Source: Phormidium tenue FACHB-1052
Lineage (GTDB): Bacteria; Cyanobacteriota; Cyanobacteriia; Phormidesmidales; Phormidesmidaceae
Length of the DNA stretch: 64,000 nucleotides
Direction of reading: 5' to 3'
NCBI RefSeq assembly: GCF_014696675.1
Contig: NZ_JACJQN010000018.1
Location: forward strand, 1-64,000
Shown in pieces: positions 62,899-64,000 of the stretch (its first letter is position 1; each line of letters begins with the position of its first letter). Position numbers and translations under genes: made by a program. The notes under the pieces are model-generated. The model was given only the letters and a program-made list of their open reading frames with translations, was not told the DNA's origin and searched no databases.

Positions 62899-64000
62899 CT
62901 AGCGCGCCACGGCGGCTTCGATCGCACCAAGGGATTTGAGCGTTATTTTTTGGGTGTCGGTCAGCCCGCTGACTCCAGTAATGTTTAGGCCATCGTAGGG
63001 GCGGGGGGTGCGGCAGGTTTGGAGGCAGGTTTGGGTTTCTAGGTGCCACTGTTTGATTGTTTCATCAAAACTGCCGCTCCAAAAGGTTGGCTGCCCAGGG
63101 GACGTGGCGGTGTTTTGAGGGCTGTGGGCGGGGGCTGCCGCAGGCGGTAGGGCGATCGCAGAAACCAGGCCACCATGGCCCTGAAGGGTCTGAATGCAAT
63201 CGCCTGTTTCGATATCCCAAATCTTGATGGTGTTGTCAAAGCTGCCGCTGATCACGTGACGCTCCGCTTGGCTAAAGGCCAGGGATACTACGGGGCCTGT
63301 ATGTCCGGTAAAGGTCTGACGGCACAACCCAGTGCTGAGATCCCAGAGTTTGACAGTCTGGTCATAGCTGCCGCTGGCCAGGTACTGCCCGTTGGCACTC
63401 AGTTGGATGATCCACACGCTGTTTTCGTGCCCATTGAGCACTCGAACACATTGGCCCGACTGGGCTTCGTACAGCCGAATGGTTTGGTCAAAGCTGCTGC
63501 TGGCCAGCCACTGTCCATTGGCGCTAAAGGTGACAGACACCACTGGCGCGGTGTGGGCATCGAGGGTACGGAAGCAGTGCCCGGTGTCTAGATTCCACAG
63601 CTTCACGGTTTGGTCGTAGCTGCCGCTGGCCAGCCACGGCTGATGGGGATGAAAGGCCACAGACCAAACCCAGCTGGTGTGTCCCTTGAGGGTGGTTAGG
63701 CAGTGGCCGGTTTGCGTGTCCCACAGCTTGATGGTGCGATCGCCGCTGCCGCTGGCTAGCAGCGTAGTCCGGGTTGCGTAGGCCGCAGTTGCTGGCGCAA
63801 ACATCACCGACCATACCCGATTGCTGTGGCCATGGAGGGTCTGCATCACCTTGCCCGTCTCTGGATGCCACAGTTTGATGGTCTGGTCTTCGTGGCCGGT
63901 AGCCAGCCATTGACTATCCGGTTCGATGGCCAAGGACAAGATGCTGTTGGTGTGCCCCTTCCAGGTTTTGGCACAGCGGTCTGTTTTAAGGTCCCAAATT
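62899..64000 (-). CDS. WD40 repeat protein (partial, enters from the right)
   Basis: At least 367 codons are visible, running off the right edge; the frame remains open to 64000 (IWDLKTDRCAKTWKGH). Seven or more WD40 blades are seen, each with a GH...TIKLWDxxTG pattern (for example GDRTIKLWDTQTG, SYDQTVKLWN, SFDNTIKIWD). It is a beta-propeller scaffold; any upstream effector domain is outside the window. The blades are near-identical, indicating recent duplication. It is convergent with the Lhr-like helicase gene (seven bases between stops). Confidence 0.9.
   Translation of the reverse strand, partial: IWDLKTDRCAKTWKGHTNSILSLAIEPDSQWLATGHEDQTIKLWHPETGKVMQTLHGHSNRVWSVMFAPATAAYATRTTLLASGSGDRTIKLWDTQTGHCLTTLKGHTSWVWSVAFHPHQPWLASGSYDQTVKLWNLDTGHCFRTLDAHTAPVVSVTFSANGQWLASSSFDQTIRLYEAQSGQCVRVLNGHENSVWIIQLSANGQYLASGSYDQTVKLWDLSTGLCRQTFTGHTGPVVSLAFSQAERHVISGSFDNTIKIWDIETGDCIQTLQGHGGLVSAIALPPAAAPAHSPQNTATSPGQPTFWSGSFDETIKQWHLETQTCLQTCRTPRPYDGLNITGVSGLTDTQKITLKSLGAIEAAVAR

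Overview
The window comes from a cyanobacterial chromosome. Evidence: the 29-residue PetN of the cytochrome b6f complex, a Tab2/Atab2-type photosystem translation factor, a SpeD-SpeE fusion, a TIR-SUMF1 protein, many WD40 repeats, and the HIP1 octamer GCGATCGC scattered over both strands. The housekeeping part resembles a filamentous, Leptolyngbya- or Nodosilinea-like genome; species cannot be fixed from this sequence.

Two very different halves are present. From 1 to about 42.5 kb the DNA is accessory. It opens with small defence-type genes (a DUF4365 protein with a coupled partner, two HEPN-like proteins), a decayed tyrosine integrase and a YkvA protein. From 6.5 to 31.1 kb a single-strand run of about ten genes forms a large composite anti-invader locus. 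In order it holds an unknown 136-aa protein, a SNF2 helicase (DrmD-like), an MNT/HEPN toxin-antitoxin pair, a 1667-aa adenine methyltransferase, an Hsp70-like/McrB-like fusion ATPase, a DUF2357-like (McrC-like) partner, a NucS-like PD-(D/E)XK nuclease, a 2178-aa helicase of the DruE/DrmA-DrmB kind, and a RelE-like/UvrD helicase fusion. A dynamin-like GTPase, a nonsense-riddled remnant of a phosphorothioation-associated methyltransferase and an RHH protein follow on the other strand.

From 35.3 to 42.5 kb lies a mobility and replication module: a large tyrosine recombinase, perfect palindromes, a DUF3987 zinc-finger primase-like protein, small genes, and an XisF-type serine recombinase abutting the 3' end of moaE. 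The same 10-mer (TGTTGAGYAG) is clustered at 6.1 kb and at 40.6 kb. A stretch resembling the moaE 3' end occurs at 5.93 kb. The interval 5.9-42.5 kb may therefore be one integrated element with the defence locus as cargo (inference).

From 42.5 to 64 kb the genes are ordinary chromosomal ones: moaE, a YdcF-like protein, pyrB, a GerMN-like lipoprotein, two Usp proteins, an aldo/keto reductase, a peroxiredoxin, speD-speE, an MNT/HEPN pair, an agmatinase-family enzyme, petN, rsmB, a repeat-bearing M15 peptidase, Tab2, mtnP, TIR-SUMF1, an Lhr-like helicase and a WD40 protein cut by the window end. SpeD-SpeE, the ureohydrolase and MtnP together suggest polyamine synthesis plus salvage of its methylthioadenosine by-product.
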